In this document: positions 8,634-18,294 of the stretch, one piece after another
How the letters are laid out: the number at the start of each line of letters is the position of its first letter
Numbering within the stretch: the first letter of the stretch is position 1
Origin: Prevotella sp.
GTDB lineage: Bacteria > Bacteroidota > Bacteroidia > Bacteroidales > Bacteroidaceae
DNA: 38,191 nucleotides
Reading direction: 5' to 3'
Assembly: GCA_016281055.1 (NCBI GenBank)
Contig: JAEEHW010000086.1
Span: forward strand, 1-38,191
Made by a program: the position numbers and the translations under genes
The notes under the pieces: model-generated
Databases searched by the model: none
What the model was told of the DNA's origin: nothing
Seen by the model: the letters and a program-made list of their open reading frames with translations, nothing else

Positions 8634-11600
8634 GTGCGCAGACAATTTCTCATAACACTAACGCTGTTACTTTCATTCGTTGTCTCTTCGGCAATGATAA
8701 GGACCTTCGTGGCTCCTGACGGCGGCGGTGACTGGGATGAATTTGCCGAAGCACTTGAGGACGAGCAGAAGCAGAAGGATGCTGAAGACAAGGCAAAGAA
8801 ACAGGAGCAGGAGAAGAAGGAAAAACAACTGAATGCCGCAGAGAGAAGACGTCAGGCTGCGGAAGAAAGGCGTCAGAAGGCCATAGAGGAAAAGAACAAG
8901 AGTTCGCTGGAACTTTATCGTGAGAAACAGGCGAAGCTGCGTCTGCAAGAAGACTCCATACCAGACAGCCTGCTGCATCCACGCTGGAAGATACAGCGCA
9001 CGCAGCCCATCACCTACGATGATCTGAAAGCACAGCCCTCAGACCTGAAAAGCCCGGAGAACCTGACACAGGAAACTGAATACAACGACACGATAAGCAG
9101 ATATATCATCGGTCCGAAACTGGGACGTTCATGGCTCGGCACGCCCGTAATGATGGAGCAGGACGAATTCATGAAATGGTCGGAGCACTACCTTTTCAGC
9201 GATTATTTCAGAAAGAAAAACGAAGAGATATTCGAACAGAAAGGCAAGGAGAAGTTTGACTTCACCGACATGCACTTCGACCTCGGACCTGCAGAAAAGA
9301 TATTCGGCCCCGGCGGAATACGCGTGAAGACACAAGGCTCTGCCGAACTGAAACTCGGTGCAACGCTGAAAAGCATTGACAATCCATCATTGCCGGTGCG
9401 CAACCGCAACACCACTACCATTGACTTCGACGAGAAGATAAACGTGAACGTCACGGGAAAGGTGGGCGACAAGATGAACATGAACCTCAACTACAACACT
9501 GATGCAACATTTGACTACGATGCACAGAACATGAAGTTGAGGTATGACGGCAAGGAAGACGAGATAATAAAACTCGTGGAAGCAGGCAACGTGAGTTTCC
9601 CCGGCAACTCGTCACTGGTGCAGGGCGCATCGTCACTCTTCGGCATCAGGACCGACATGCAGTTTGGCAAACTGAAACTGCAGACAGTGCTGTCGCAGAA
9701 GAAATCATCGTCATCATCGGTGGGCACCAAGGGGGGCGTACAACTTACACCTTTTGAGATAAACGTAGCCAACTACGAGGAGAACCGCCACTTCTTCCTC
9801 GCCGACTACTTCCGCAAACGCTATGACGGATGGATGGCAACACTGCCGACACTTACCACTGGTGTAGCGATAACACGCGTAGAGGTATGGGTGACAAACA
9901 AAAGCGGTTCGACAAACAACACACGAAACATCATTGCCCTGCCAAGCCTCGGCGAAAGCACATCGTCGGCGCCAAGCAACAACGCCAACACTATGTACAG
10001 TGAGATGAACAGTCTGACGGGAAGCGGCGTGCGCGACGTAAACCAGACCAGCACTATCCTTGACGGCAACACCGTGGGAGGCGAGGTGATGGCTGGAGGC
10101 ACCACATACGAAAAGATAGAGAAGGCACGACTGCTGGGACCATCTGAATATATAGTAAACAATGCCTTGGGTTACATATCGCTGAAAACCACACTGCAGA
10201 GCGACCAGGTGCTGGCAATAGCATACGAATACACCTACGGAGGCATGACATACCAGGTGGGAGAATTCTCAAGCGACAACACCGACGTGACACAGGCACT
10301 GATAGTGAAATCGCTGAAGAACACAAGCAATACCCCTGCACAGAAGAACTGGAAACTGATGATGCGCAACGTGTATTACCTCGCCACATCAGTGCAGAAA
10401 GAGAAATTCAAGCTCGACGTGAAATTCCAAAGCGATTCGGCAGGCGTATATGTGACATACATTCCAGAGAAGGAGGTTAAGAACAACACCATCATAAAAC
10501 TGCTTGGAGCAGACCGCCTCGACAACAACAACCGAGCACATTCAAACGGATTCTTCGACTATGTGGAGGGCTACACCATTTCCAACGGACGCGTGTTCTT
10601 CCCACTGGCGGAGCCATTCGGCACCGGACTCTACAATGCCCTGCGCAACAAGGGCGTTGCAGAAGACGTAGCAAACAAATATCGCTACCAGGAATTGTAT
10701 GACACCACAAAGACGGTGGCGAAACAGATTGCCGAGAAAAACAAATTCATGCTCGTGGGGCAATACAAGGGAACATCTGCGGGCGTCATCAGTCTTGGTT
10801 CTTACAACATACCGCAGGGCAGCGTAAAAGTGACAGCCGGCGGTGTGGAACTGAAGGAAGGAATAGACTACAGCGTTGACTATGCTGCCGGAGAGGTTAC
10901 GATACTCAACCAAAGCATCATTGACGCCGGTACGGCTGTCAACGTATCACTGGAAAGCAACACCGACTATGGAATGCAGCGCAAAACCATGTTCGGACTG
11001 AACTGGGAATATGATTTCTCAAAGGATTTCATGATGAGCGGTACATTCCAGCATTTATCGGAACAGGCTCTGACATCAAAGGTTGCCATGGGCAGCGAAC
11101 CTGTAAGCAACACGCTCATAGGTCTTAACCTAAGTTGGAAGAAGGAGAGCCAGTGGCTCACCAACATGCTTGACAAAATACCATTCCTGCATGTATCGCA
11201 ACCGTCAAACATAGAATTAAACGTCGAGTTTGCCAAACTCTTCAGCAAAATGGCAAGCGGCACACAGGACAACGCTTCATACCTTGATGATTTCGAAAGT
11301 GCTACAAACAACCTCGACATCAGCACTCCTTCCGCATGGACCTTGGCAAGTGTGCCTACGGAAGGAAGGAACACATATGACAAGTCCACACTGCAGTCGG
11401 GTTACAACCGTGCCCGTCTGGCATGGTACACCATCGACCAACTGTTCACCAACCGTTCTTCCACACTCGCTCCAAGCCATATCAAGAACGACCTCAACCA
11501 ACTGTCGAACCACTACGTCAGAGAGGTTTATGTGAACGAGCTATATCCCAACAGAGACCAGAACACATACAACGGTGCAACAAACACGCTGCGTGTGCTG

Positions 11601-14600
11601 AACCTTGCATACTATCCCGCTGAACGCGGACCATACAACTTCAACCCTAACCTGACATCACAGGGTCTGCTGCCCAACCCGACACAGTCATGGGGCGGCA
11701 TGATGCGTAAACTTGACACAAGCGATTTCGAAGAAGCCAACATCGAATACATCGAGTTCTGGCTGATGGACCCATTTGTATACACACGCAACGACGGAAC
11801 GGCAAGCAGACATGCCGGACAACTGCACATCAACCTCGGAGAACTGTCGGAGGATATTCTGTATGACGGAAAGAAGTTCTATGAGAGTGGCATGCCTGTG
11901 GGTGAAAACGAAGCGACACGCCTTGACTCCACACAGTGGGGCTACATTCCTGTTCAGAACACAATAAACTATGCCTTTGCTACGACAAGTGGCTCACGCA
12001 GCAAGCAGGATGTAGGTTTCAATGGTCTGAATGACACCGAGGAACAACTCTGGCCGGCATATCAGAACTTCCTGAACAGTGTCAAGGCAACCGTGACAAA
12101 CGACAGTGCACGAGCTGCCATCCTCAACGACCCTGCCGGCGACAACTATCATTATTTCAGAGGATCAGATTGGGATGACCAACAGGCTTCCATACTGCAA
12201 CGATACAAATACATAAACAACCCACAGGGCAACTCCCCCGATTCTGACTCAAGGACAGAGGCATACGACACCTCTTATAAAACATCACCTGACGTGGAGG
12301 ACATCAATCAGGACTACACGCTGAACGAATACGAGAACTATTACGACTATACCATATACATAGACCCGGACATGATGTCGCCGTCAACAAACGACTACAT
12401 CGTGGACAAGCGTGAAGCTACGACAACACTGCGCAACGGACAGCGCGAGACAGTGACATGGTACCAATTCCGCATACCAGTAACGTCAGGAAAGAAAATC
12501 GGTTCCATATCAGATTTCTCATCAATACGTTTCATGCGTATGTATATGCAGGGATTTGAAGAACCCACAATACTGCGTTTTGCAAACCTTGACCTCGTGC
12601 GTGGCGACTGGCGCGTTTATGACCAGCCTATCAAAGGTGCATCGCCAAACCCAACAGCACAGTTTACTGCATCTGCTATAAGCATAGAGGAGAATAACGA
12701 CAAGACTCCTGTCAACTATGTATTGCCACCAGGTATTAGCCGCGTGGTTGACCCTTCACAGCCTCAACTTACGGAGAACAACGAACAAGCACTGCGCATG
12801 GACATCACAAACATGTCAAACGGTGATGCCGTAGCCGTGTATAAAAACACCAACTACGACATGCGCTATTACAAGCGGTTGCAGATGTTCGTACACGCAA
12901 ACGCCCTGGAGCAGAATACAACAAACCTGCAGAACTCGCAACTGGCAATATTCCTGAGACTGGGTTCCGACTTTAACAACAACTACTACGAGTACGAGAT
13001 ACCGCTCAAACTGACTGCACCAGGAGTTTACAGCACATATTCCAATGCTGACTGTGCCGTGGTATGGCCGGCGGAAAACATGCTGAACATAGAACTGAAA
13101 CAGTTCACCGCCCTGAAAAAACAGCGCAACATTATGAAAGCGCAGGGCAAAGCATCACAAAACGCTGTATTCTCCACATACGACTCAAACAATCAGAACA
13201 ACAAACTCTCCATCGTGGGCAACCCATCGCTCGGTGAGGTACGCACGATGATGATCGGCGTACGCAACCTTTCTGCCGACATCAAGGATGGTGAGGTTTG
13301 GGTCAACGAACTGCGCCTGCTCGAACCAGAAAGCGACGGAGGATGGGCTGCATCAGCCAATCTCAACATGCAGTTGTCAGATCTCGGTTCTGTGCAGGCT
13401 TCCGGAAAATACATCAGCGACGGCTTCGGTGGACTGGAACAGAAGGTTCTGCAACGCACTACCGACAAGTATGGCACATACTCGGTAACCACACAGTTGC
13501 AACTTGGTAAGTTCTTTCCTGAAAAAGCAAAAGTATCTATACCTTTATATTATAGTGTGACACGCGAACGCACTTCTCCAAAATACAATCCACTCGACAC
13601 TGACATGCTGTTGGAGGACGCACTGGAGAGCGCTGCAAACAAACACGAAGAGGATTCGATAAGAGGCATCGCCGTAAGCAATACCGTGAGCAAAAACCTG
13701 TCGCTCTCAGGAATGCGCGTCGGTATCATCACGAAACGTCACCCTATGCCATACGACCCGGGTAACTTCACTTTCTCATACAGTCACTCACACCGCCATA
13801 CAGACGGTGAGACAACGGTATATGAGAACGATGACCGCTGGGCTGGTTCCATCAACTATTCGTGGACTCCACTATACAAGTCATTCGAACCATTCAAGAA
13901 ACTGAAGTCAAAGTCGAAATACCTCGACATCCTGAAGAAATTCGCCTTGAACTGGTTGCCACAGAACATCACAGCAAGTACAGACATGACACGTTCCTAC
14001 TATGAGAAACAGGAGCGCGACCTCGAAGATCTTGGCAACACGGCGAGTCTGCCAGTGACATTCAGCTCTGACTTCATGTGGAACCGTTCTTTCTCTTTGC
14101 GTTGGGATTTGACAAAGAACCTGCACATGACATTCCAAAGTGCCACGCATGCTGAGATTGAGGAGCCATACACTCAAGTAAACAAAGACCTCAACCCTGA
14201 TGGATACGCTGCTTGGAAGGATTCCATCTGGACCAGCATAAAGCATTTTGGAACACCACTCGACTACAACCAATCGTTCAATGCGTCATATAAACTGCCA
14301 CTGAACCTCATGCCTATTTTCGACTGGCTCAATGCTGACGGTTCATACGCAGCCACATACCATTGGGCACGAGGTGCAGAGGAAAACGGAATCATTAAGC
14401 ATGGACATACCATAACGAGCAACAGAACCATCACCGTAAATTCTACACTCGACTTAGTGAAACTGTATAACCATATACCGTTCCTCAAAAAAGTAAACGA
14501 AACAGTAGGCAAGCCGAAGAAAAAAACTTCAAACGCCACGAAGGACAAGAAGGCTTCAAAGAAAGAGAAAGACAAAAAGAAGGACGACAGCGAGGCTGAG

Positions 14601-16397
14601 AACTCGAAAAACGATTCCGGCAACAAGGACAAAGACAATAACGAGGCCAAGAAAGGCACCAAAGTCACAGTTGCAGCCAAACTTCCGAAGAAGAATACTT
14701 ATACACGAGAAATAACGATAAACGCAGACACGTCAATCGTGGTGACACACGGAAAGAAGTCGAAACGTCTGATTGTCACTGCAAAAGACATGAAAGGCGG
14801 TACAATACCTGTAAAATACAAGAAGGTTGACGAGAACAAAATCATGGTAATCAACAAGTCTGATTCCGTTGTCAAGATGAAACTTTCCGTAGTTGCTCTC
14901 GAACCCCTCGAGAACCTTACATGGTACAAGGTATTACAAAACGTAGCACGCGTGGCGATGTCTGTACGCAACGTTTCCATCAGCTATCGCAACCAATACT
15001 CCATGGCATTACCGGGCTTTACTCCTATGATTGGCAGTGCCTTCGGCCAAAACAGGCATGACGGTCTGGCTCCAGGTCTCGGCTTCGCCTTCGGTTTCTT
15101 CGACGACAGTTTCATCGACAAAGCACAGGAACGTGGATGGCTTGTCAGCAACGACTCTATTAACCCTGCCACCACTAATTCCAGCGCCGACTTACAGGTA
15201 AAGATGACATTGGAACCGTTCAACAACCTGAAGCTCGACCTCAACATGGCTCACACACAGACACGCCAGAAGTCTGTGCAGTACGTATATGCCGGCAACC
15301 CGACTACACAGAGCGGTACATTCAACATGACCACCATAAGCATCAAATCGGCTTTTGAAGGCATTGGAGACGCAAACAGCGGCTACCGCTCAGCATCATT
15401 TGAGAAGTTCTGCAATCTGCTCGATGCGTACAAGTCGAGGGTGCAGAACCAATTCACCGGTTCACGCTATCCCGCAGGAAGCGTACTGGCAGGTCAACGG
15501 TTCAAGCCTGAAAATGGAGAAGTAAACCGTTACAGCGCAGACGTTATGGTTCCTGCATTCCTCGATGCCTACTGCGGCTACAGTGGACTGGACATCTTCC
15601 CTGCCATCACGAGCATGTTGCCTAACTGGACACTGCGCTTCAGCGGACTGACACAGATACCTTGGTTCAAGAATCATTTCAAGAGTTTCAACATCAACCA
15701 CTCTTACAAGAGCATCTATGCCGTCGGCTCATACAGTTCATACTCTACATACATGGCATATATGGGTGACCACATCGGTTTTATCACAGATGCAACAGAT
15801 GCGAACAAACTGATACCGAACTCCATGTTCAACATCTCCACAGTCAGCATCAATGAAGCATTCGCACCTCTCCTTGGCATCGACTTTACATTGCCAAACA
15901 ACATGTCGTTCAAGGTGGAATACAAGACTACACGTGTATTGACACTCTCCATGACCAGCGTACAGATTAACGAAGCAATTTCTAAAGACTGGGTTATCGG
16001 CATGGGATACAAGATCAACGATTTCAAACTCTTCAACCGCCGCTCACCACTGACCGTCAAGGGAAAGAAGAAAGGTAATGATGACGATGCCGACACCAAA
16101 AAGGCTTCTACATCAACCAAGAGCAAAGGGTTCGCACACGATCTCAATATGCGTCTTGACATGAGTTACCGCAGTCAGGCTGCCATAACACGCGACATCG
16201 CAAGCATGTCGTCATCGGCAACATCCGGCAACAGTGCTTTCAAACTGGCGTTCTCTGCAGAATACACACTGTCGAAACTCCTCTCCATGAGTTTCTATTA
16301 CGACCGTCAGAGCAATACACCGCTGCTGTCGGCGGGTTCCTACCCGACTGTGACACAGGACTTCGGTCTCGGTATGAAATTCTCACTTACAAGATAA
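8634..16397 (+). CDS. sprA: SprA/Sov, giant outer-membrane translocon of the type IX secretion system
   Basis: 2587 residues with a signal-like N-terminus (MRRQFLITLTLLLSFVVSSA). It is a member of the SprA family, the very large barrel through which T9SS cargo crosses the outer membrane (about 2400-2500 residues in Flavobacterium and Porphyromonas). Family landmarks include GPGGIRVKTQGSAELKLG and YEENRHFFLADYFRKRYDG (about 380-400), followed by many aromatic-ending beta-strands. Residues about 45-110 are a charged, probably coiled-coil segment rich in E, K, R and Q. An unusual lysine/aspartate-rich low-complexity insert lies at about 1958-2015 (14510-14670), and a shorter one near 2475-2500. 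The start is GTG; I see no nearby ATG that keeps the signal segment. The neighbouring secreted proteins with T9SS-like tails are its likely clients. Confidence 0.95.
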   Translation: MRRQFLITLTLLLSFVVSSAMIRTFVAPDGGGDWDEFAEALEDEQKQKDAEDKAKKQEQEKKEKQLNAAERRRQAAEERRQKAIEEKNKSSLELYREKQAKLRLQEDSIPDSLLHPRWKIQRTQPITYDDLKAQPSDLKSPENLTQETEYNDTISRYIIGPKLGRSWLGTPVMMEQDEFMKWSEHYLFSDYFRKKNEEIFEQKGKEKFDFTDMHFDLGPAEKIFGPGGIRVKTQGSAELKLGATLKSIDNPSLPVRNRNTTTIDFDEKINVNVTGKVGDKMNMNLNYNTDATFDYDAQNMKLRYDGKEDEIIKLVEAGNVSFPGNSSLVQGASSLFGIRTDMQFGKLKLQTVLSQKKSSSSSVGTKGGVQLTPFEINVANYEENRHFFLADYFRKRYDGWMATLPTLTTGVAITRVEVWVTNKSGSTNNTRNIIALPSLGESTSSAPSNNANTMYSEMNSLTGSGVRDVNQTSTILDGNTVGGEVMAGGTTYEKIEKARLLGPSEYIVNNALGYISLKTTLQSDQVLAIAYEYTYGGMTYQVGEFSSDNTDVTQALIVKSLKNTSNTPAQKNWKLMMRNVYYLATSVQKEKFKLDVKFQSDSAGVYVTYIPEKEVKNNTIIKLLGADRLDNNNRAHSNGFFDYVEGYTISNGRVFFPLAEPFGTGLYNALRNKGVAEDVANKYRYQELYDTTKTVAKQIAEKNKFMLVGQYKGTSAGVISLGSYNIPQGSVKVTAGGVELKEGIDYSVDYAAGEVTILNQSIIDAGTAVNVSLESNTDYGMQRKTMFGLNWEYDFSKDFMMSGTFQHLSEQALTSKVAMGSEPVSNTLIGLNLSWKKESQWLTNMLDKIPFLHVSQPSNIELNVEFAKLFSKMASGTQDNASYLDDFESATNNLDISTPSAWTLASVPTEGRNTYDKSTLQSGYNRARLAWYTIDQLFTNRSSTLAPSHIKNDLNQLSNHYVREVYVNELYPNRDQNTYNGATNTLRVLNLAYYPAERGPYNFNPNLTSQGLLPNPTQSWGGMMRKLDTSDFEEANIEYIEFWLMDPFVYTRNDGTASRHAGQLHINLGELSEDILYDGKKFYESGMPVGENEATRLDSTQWGYIPVQNTINYAFATTSGSRSKQDVGFNGLNDTEEQLWPAYQNFLNSVKATVTNDSARAAILNDPAGDNYHYFRGSDWDDQQASILQRYKYINNPQGNSPDSDSRTEAYDTSYKTSPDVEDINQDYTLNEYENYYDYTIYIDPDMMSPSTNDYIVDKREATTTLRNGQRETVTWYQFRIPVTSGKKIGSISDFSSIRFMRMYMQGFEEPTILRFANLDLVRGDWRVYDQPIKGASPNPTAQFTASAISIEENNDKTPVNYVLPPGISRVVDPSQPQLTENNEQALRMDITNMSNGDAVAVYKNTNYDMRYYKRLQMFVHANALEQNTTNLQNSQLAIFLRLGSDFNNNYYEYEIPLKLTAPGVYSTYSNADCAVVWPAENMLNIELKQFTALKKQRNIMKAQGKASQNAVFSTYDSNNQNNKLSIVGNPSLGEVRTMMIGVRNLSADIKDGEVWVNELRLLEPESDGGWAASANLNMQLSDLGSVQASGKYISDGFGGLEQKVLQRTTDKYGTYSVTTQLQLGKFFPEKAKVSIPLYYSVTRERTSPKYNPLDTDMLLEDALESAANKHEEDSIRGIAVSNTVSKNLSLSGMRVGIITKRHPMPYDPGNFTFSYSHSHRHTDGETTVYENDDRWAGSINYSWTPLYKSFEPFKKLKSKSKYLDILKKFALNWLPQNITASTDMTRSYYEKQERDLEDLGNTASLPVTFSSDFMWNRSFSLRWDLTKNLHMTFQSATHAEIEEPYTQVNKDLNPDGYAAWKDSIWTSIKHFGTPLDYNQSFNASYKLPLNLMPIFDWLNADGSYAATYHWARGAEENGIIKHGHTITSNRTITVNSTLDLVKLYNHIPFLKKVNETVGKPKKKTSNATKDKKASKKEKDKKKDDSEAENSKNDSGNKDKDNNEAKKGTKVTVAAKLPKKNTYTREITINADTSIVVTHGKKSKRLIVTAKDMKGGTIPVKYKKVDENKIMVINKSDSVVKMKLSVVALEPLENLTWYKVLQNVARVAMSVRNVSISYRNQYSMALPGFTPMIGSAFGQNRHDGLAPGLGFAFGFFDDSFIDKAQERGWLVSNDSINPATTNSSADLQVKMTLEPFNNLKLDLNMAHTQTRQKSVQYVYAGNPTTQSGTFNMTTISIKSAFEGIGDANSGYRSASFEKFCNLLDAYKSRVQNQFTGSRYPAGSVLAGQRFKPENGEVNRYSADVMVPAFLDAYCGYSGLDIFPAITSMLPNWTLRFSGLTQIPWFKNHFKSFNINHSYKSIYAVGSYSSYSTYMAYMGDHIGFITDATDANKLIPNSMFNISTVSINEAFAPLLGIDFTLPNNMSFKVEYKTTRVLTLSMTSVQINEAISKDWVIGMGYKINDFKLFNRRSPLTVKGKKKGNDDDADTKKASTSTKSKGFAHDLNMRLDMSYRSQAAITRDIASMSSSATSGNSAFKLAFSAEYTLSKLLSMSFYYDRQSNTPLLSAGSYPTVTQDFGLGMKFSLTR

Positions 16398-16424
16398 TTC
16401 ATAACTAATAACTCAACTTAGTTT

Positions 16425-18020
16425 ATGGTACATAAATACGATTTTCTCATCATCGGTGCAGGAGTTGCCGGTATGAGTTATGCCCTGAAAGTAGCAAGGG
16501 CAAAGAAAGGCAAAATATGCCTCATCTGCAAAACAACGCTGGATGAAGCAAACACAACCCGTGCACAAGGAGGCGTGGCTTCCGTCACAAATGTCATCGT
16601 CGATAACTTTGAAAAGCACATACAAGACACTATGATTGCCGGTGACTACATCTCTGATCCTGCAGCCGTAGAGCAAGTGGTGCGCATGGGACCATCGCAA
16701 ATCAAGGAACTTGTGAACTGGGGTGTCAACTTCGACAAGACAGAGGACGGACTCTTCGACCTGCACCGCGAGGGCGGTCACTCAGAGTTCCGCATCCTGC
16801 ACCATGCTGATGACACTGGTGCAGAGATACAACGCGGATTGATGGCTGCCGTTCGTGCCTGTCCAGACATTGAGGTCAAGGAGAATCACTTCGCTGTAGA
16901 GGTAATCACCCAGCATCATCTTGGAATAGAGGTAACACGCCAGTCACACGACATAGAGTGTTACGGTGCATACATACTGAACCCCGAAACACAGAAGGTT
17001 GACACATACCTGAGCAAGGTGACGGTGATGTGTACCGGTGGCTGCGGTGCGGTATATCTCACAACGACCAACCCCATCATCGCTACCGGCGACGGCGAGG
17101 CTATGGCTTACCGTGCAAAGGCCACTGTGGCTGACATGGAGTTTGTTCAGTTCCACCCCACATCTCTCTACCATCCGGGCGAGACACACCCTGCATACCT
17201 CATCACCGAAGCTATGCGCGGCTATGGCGGCATACTGCGACTGCCTACTGGCGAAACATTCATGGAGAAATATGACGAACGTCTGTCACTCGCACCACGC
17301 GACATCGTGGCGCGTGCCATCGACAAGGAAATGAAGATTCACGGCATCGACCACGTATGCCTCGACGTGACGCATAAAGATCCAGAGGAAACAAAGCATC
17401 ATTTCCCTAACATATACCAGAAATGCCTGTCTATCGGCATCGACATAACCAAGGAATACATCCCCGTAAGACCAGCAGCACACTATATGTGCGGCGGTAT
17501 CAAGGTTGACCTCAACGGTTGTTCAAGCATCAGGCGCCTGTATGCCATCGGTGAATGTTCATGCACCGGACTGCACGGAGGCAACCGACTGGCTTCAAAC
17601 TCACTCATCGAGGCCGTGGTATATGCAGAAACAGCATCAAAACATTCACTCGACCACATCGACGAATATGATTTCAACACCATGATTCCTGAATGGAACG
17701 ACGAAGGTACCATGACCAATGAGGAGAAGGTCTTGATAACACAAAGCGTCCACGAGGTAGGTACGGTGATGTCAAACTATGTAGGCATTGTGCGCAGCGA
17801 CCTGCGTCTGAAGCGTGCTTGGGTGCGCCTCGACACTCTCTATGAGGAAACTGAGGCTCTCTTCAAGCGCGTTACGCCAACCAAGGATATCTGTGAACTC
17901 CGCAACATGATCAACGTGGCATACCTTATCACCCGATGGGCCATTGAACGCAAGGAGTGTCGCGGACTGCACTTCACCACAGACTACCCACACCACGCTT
18001 ACGACAAGAAACAGTTTTAG
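16425..18020 (+). CDS. nadB: L-aspartate oxidase
   Basis: 531 residues. NadB is an FAD enzyme that oxidises L-aspartate to iminoaspartate, the first step of de novo NAD synthesis; NadA then makes quinolinate. Seen here: the FAD-binding GAGVAGMSYAL (11-21), TTRAQGGVAS (44-53), the NadB-type segment HREGGHSEFRILHHADDTG (114-132), which distinguishes it from succinate dehydrogenase/fumarate reductase flavoproteins, QFHPTSLY (242-249), and RPAAHYMCGGI and GLHGGNRLASNSL in the second half. The C-terminal helical domain (about 420-531) is present, so the protein is complete. It begins 27 bp after sprA on the same strand. nadA and nadC are not in the window, but nadD is, about 11 kb away. Confidence 0.95.
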   Translation: MVHKYDFLIIGAGVAGMSYALKVARAKKGKICLICKTTLDEANTTRAQGGVASVTNVIVDNFEKHIQDTMIAGDYISDPAAVEQVVRMGPSQIKELVNWGVNFDKTEDGLFDLHREGGHSEFRILHHADDTGAEIQRGLMAAVRACPDIEVKENHFAVEVITQHHLGIEVTRQSHDIECYGAYILNPETQKVDTYLSKVTVMCTGGCGAVYLTTTNPIIATGDGEAMAYRAKATVADMEFVQFHPTSLYHPGETHPAYLITEAMRGYGGILRLPTGETFMEKYDERLSLAPRDIVARAIDKEMKIHGIDHVCLDVTHKDPEETKHHFPNIYQKCLSIGIDITKEYIPVRPAAHYMCGGIKVDLNGCSSIRRLYAIGECSCTGLHGGNRLASNSLIEAVVYAETASKHSLDHIDEYDFNTMIPEWNDEGTMTNEEKVLITQSVHEVGTVMSNYVGIVRSDLRLKRAWVRLDTLYEETEALFKRVTPTKDICELRNMINVAYLITRWAIERKECRGLHFTTDYPHHAYDKKQF

Positions 18021-18028
18021 AATTTTAA

Positions 18029-18160
18029 GGGAGTGATAAGGGAGTGATAAGGGAGTGATAGAGGAGTGATAGAGGAGTGATAGAGGAGTGATAGAGGAGT
18101 GATAGAGGAGTGATAGAGGAGTGATAGAGGAGTGATAGAGGAGTGATAGAGGAGTGATAG
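18029..18160. repeat. 11-bp tandem array, 12 copies
   Basis: Twelve uninterrupted 11-bp units: two GGGAGTGATAA, one GGGAGTGATAG and nine identical AGGAGTGATAG. The array starts 8 bp after the nadB stop. No unit is degenerate beyond the first and last positions, which suggests recent expansion by slippage. The 11-bp period is close to one DNA turn. Inverted copies of the unit follow at 18205-18248. Confidence 0.97.
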
Positions 18161-18204
18161 GGACATATGTATTAGACTATATAGTATCAGTAAAGGTAAT
18201 GTCA

Positions 18205-18248
18205 CTATCACTCCCCTTTCACTCCACTGCTACTCCCCTATCACTCCT
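18205..18248. repeat. Inverted copies of the 11-bp unit before dacB
   Basis: CTATCACTCCT at 18238-18248 is the exact reverse complement of the dominant array unit, and CTATCACTCCCC at 18205-18216 and CACTCC-containing words between them are close variants. RNA from this region could pair any of several upstream copies with these sites, forming alternative stems about 46 nt before the dacB start. Confidence 0.8.
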
Positions 18249-18294
18249 CACAAAAAAGTCCCACAAAAAACATCAACAATCAAAATCTGAAATA

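Noticed and set aside
16425..18020. Fumarate reductase or succinate dehydrogenase flavoprotein instead of NadB
   Set aside because: The HREGGHSEFRILHHADDTG segment and length of 531 residues fit L-aspartate oxidase, and no iron-sulfur or membrane subunit genes adjoin.
18029..18160. CRISPR array
   Set aside because: The 11-bp units are directly contiguous with no spacers, and there are no cas genes in the window.
18017..18211. 64-residue minus-strand reading frame with repeated LLYHSSITPLS
   Set aside because: It is the translation of the 11-bp tandem array and has no support beyond being open; the repeat itself explains it.
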